NCBI GenBank assembly: GCA_020425885.1
Contig: JAGQRA010000927.1
Location: forward strand, 1 to 8,159
DNA: 8,159 nucleotides
Direction: 5' to 3'
From: Planctomycetota bacterium
GTDB taxonomy: Bacteria; Planctomycetota; UBA1135; UBA2386
The notes under the pieces are model-generated. The model saw only the letters and a program-made list of their open reading frames with translations. It did no database searches and was not told the DNA's origin. Shown here piece after piece: positions 5,648-8,159 of this stretch. A program made the translations under genes and the position numbers. The stretch's first letter is position 1. The number at the start of each line of letters is the position of its first letter.

Positions 5648-6574
5648 ATGAATCGTGCCATTGCCGTAACGGGTTTCCTGCTGGCTGCCGGCTTCGGCGC
5701 CAGCCCGGCGCTCGGGCAGGGACCCGAGTCGCCATCCGGCGCACAAGCCGATCCCATCGAACCGATTGTGACGGCGATGCGGGCCGCGGAGGGGCGCCTC
5801 AAGAGCCTGCGACTCGAGCTTCTCACCTCGGGTCACTATGGCAAGGACACCGAGTTCTCGACCGAGGGGACCCTGCATGTCCTGCGCGGAGAACAGACCA
5901 GGGTCCGCAGTTCCGTCCAGTTCGTCTATGCCGACGGCCTGCGCAGTCGCATGGAGTCGGCGCGCACGGCCGCCGGGATCACGATCTACTCCGCCGATCC
6001 GGTGTTCGGCGAGCTCTACCTGCGGGTGCCGCCGAGCGTCGTTCTCGACCTCGAGTGGGCGGGCAAGGTGCTGGATCGGTCGGATCTGCCCGGCATGCAC
6101 GACGCCCGCGCCGAGGCCCCGCTCGGCAGCGCGATGCTCGACGACCTGCGAACCCACTTCGATCTGAGGGCCAAACCCGAGAAGCGCCGCGGCCCCGACG
6201 CCGGCATCTGGCTCGCCGGCGATCGACGCCCCGGTCTCGGCGATGTCGACCCGGCGTTGCCCCTCGCCGATCGCGTCGAGCTGTTCGTGCGCGACGCCGA
6301 TCATGCCCTGCTCGAGGTCGTGCAGTACCAGGGCGACGCCGTGCTGCAGCGCATCGAGGTGCGCGCGCTCGAGGTCGACGTCGAGATCCCCGAGGCGGTG
6401 TGGACCGTCGACGGCAACGGCCAGCCCCTGCGCGGCGTCGAGAAGCACCAGCCGATGTGGGCGCAGATCGAGAACACCCTGGCCCGGGCCGAGGCCAAGC
6501 TGCTGCCGGCCGACCTCGCGGCCGGCGAGGATCCGCCGCCCGAGTGTCTGCGCCCGAGCCGCCGCGCGAAGTGA
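5648..6574 (+). CDS. Exported protein with LolA/LolB-like appearance, function unknown
   Basis: The 308-aa product has a clear Sec signal peptide (Arg3, hydrophobic core about 4-16, likely cleavage after Ala-Leu-Gly, residue 23). The mature part starts with an amphipathic helix (about 36-58), then alternating short beta strands with turns (59-135). A segment around an EWAGKVLDRSDLPG stretch (136-149) follows, then further strands (208-255) ending in IPEAVWTVDGNG (247-258), and a charged helical tail (268-285) before a disordered end. One helix followed by many strands, with a late IPxxxW/F element, is reminiscent of the LolA/LolB/RseB fold, which carries lipoproteins or senses lipids in the periplasm. 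I base this on pattern only and see no diagnostic motif, so the function stays unknown. The ATG is the first that gives a signal peptide; no Shine-Dalgarno precedes it. It is divergent from the HEAT-repeat gene with 69 bp between starts, which suggests shared regulation. Confidence 0.8.
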   Translation: MNRAIAVTGFLLAAGFGASPALGQGPESPSGAQADPIEPIVTAMRAAEGRLKSLRLELLTSGHYGKDTEFSTEGTLHVLRGEQTRVRSSVQFVYADGLRSRMESARTAAGITIYSADPVFGELYLRVPPSVVLDLEWAGKVLDRSDLPGMHDARAEAPLGSAMLDDLRTHFDLRAKPEKRRGPDAGIWLAGDRRPGLGDVDPALPLADRVELFVRDADHALLEVVQYQGDAVLQRIEVRALEVDVEIPEAVWTVDGNGQPLRGVEKHQPMWAQIENTLARAEAKLLPADLAAGEDPPPECLRPSRRAK

Positions 6575-6600
6575 CAACGGGGCCCAATGACAACGGGGCC
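6572..6600. repeat. 13-bp direct repeat spanning a stop codon
   Basis: TGACAACGGGGCC occurs at 6572-6584 and again at 6588-6600, with CAA between them, giving a period of 16 bp. The first three bases of the first copy are the TGA stop of the LolA-like gene. The copies are identical, which points to a recent local duplication by slippage or to paired binding sites. Two exact 13-mers so close together are unlikely by chance even in G+C-rich DNA. Confidence 0.8.
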
Positions 6601-6602
6601 GG

Positions 6603-6628
6603 GACCGATCGCAGCATCGGTCGCGACC
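6603..6628. terminator. Hairpin between convergent genes
   Basis: GACCGAT (6603-6609) and ATCGGTC (6616-6622) are perfect reverse complements around a 6-nt loop, overlapped by the palindrome GGTCGCGACC (6619-6628). They occupy the 61-bp spacer between the LolA-like stop and the prfC stop and could end transcription from either side. No T-run follows on either strand, so efficiency as an intrinsic terminator is uncertain. Confidence 0.4.
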
Positions 6629-6635
6629 GCGGCGG

Positions 6636-8159
<1,524 letters not shown>

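Noticed and set aside
5579..6577. N-terminal extension of the HEAT-repeat frame to 746 codons
   Set aside because: The extra part is antisense to the LolA-like gene, which has a signal peptide and a normal composition. The HEAT protein has its own signal peptide right after the ATG at 5578.

Overview
The window is a gene-dense, very G+C-rich stretch of bacterial chromosome with six complete genes, one gene cut by the right edge, and only short gaps. I see no mobile element, CRISPR array, rRNA or tRNA gene. The third codon positions are strongly G/C biased, which produces long open frames antisense to the real genes. The gene content suggests a Gram-negative-type bacterium: it has an outer-membrane-style lipoprotein, Sec-exported proteins and peptide release factor 3. 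A secreted HEAT-repeat protein whose C-terminus has a G.D.G.D...W..W pattern resembles Planctomycetota, so I favour a high-GC planctomycete. That placement is an inference and cannot be proven from this window.

Left part (1-2034, minus strand): ndk (nucleoside diphosphate kinase) is followed after 3 bp by a short NFACT/RqcH-family gene. The Shine-Dalgarno sequence of the second gene lies in the last codons of ndk, so the two form a translationally coupled operon that ends at a GC-rich inverted repeat at the left edge. The NFACT protein retains the NFACT-N core, the coiled-coil segment and the NFACT-R domain. It appears to lack the helix-hairpin-helix region and has Glu-Arg where the family usually has Asp-Arg.

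Middle (2062-5578): a plus-strand coiled-coil lipoprotein starts only 27 bp from ndk, divergently. It converges on gnd, an NADP-type 6-phosphogluconate dehydrogenase of the pentose phosphate pathway (minus strand). Upstream of gnd is a 151-bp gap with two palindromes, then the secreted HEAT-repeat protein, also on the minus strand.

Right part (5579-8159): a 69-bp divergent spacer with an inverted repeat and promoter-like elements separates the HEAT-repeat gene from a plus-strand secreted protein of LolA-like appearance. This gene converges on prfC (release factor 3, minus strand, 5' end outside the window). The spacer between them holds a 13-bp direct repeat and a hairpin.

The known genes are housekeeping: nucleotide balance, NADPH supply, and translation termination or ribosome rescue. 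The exported proteins are uncharacterised. I did not find convincing evidence of a new multi-gene system. The best leads are the reduced NFACT protein and the divergently transcribed pair of unknown exported proteins sharing one small regulatory region.
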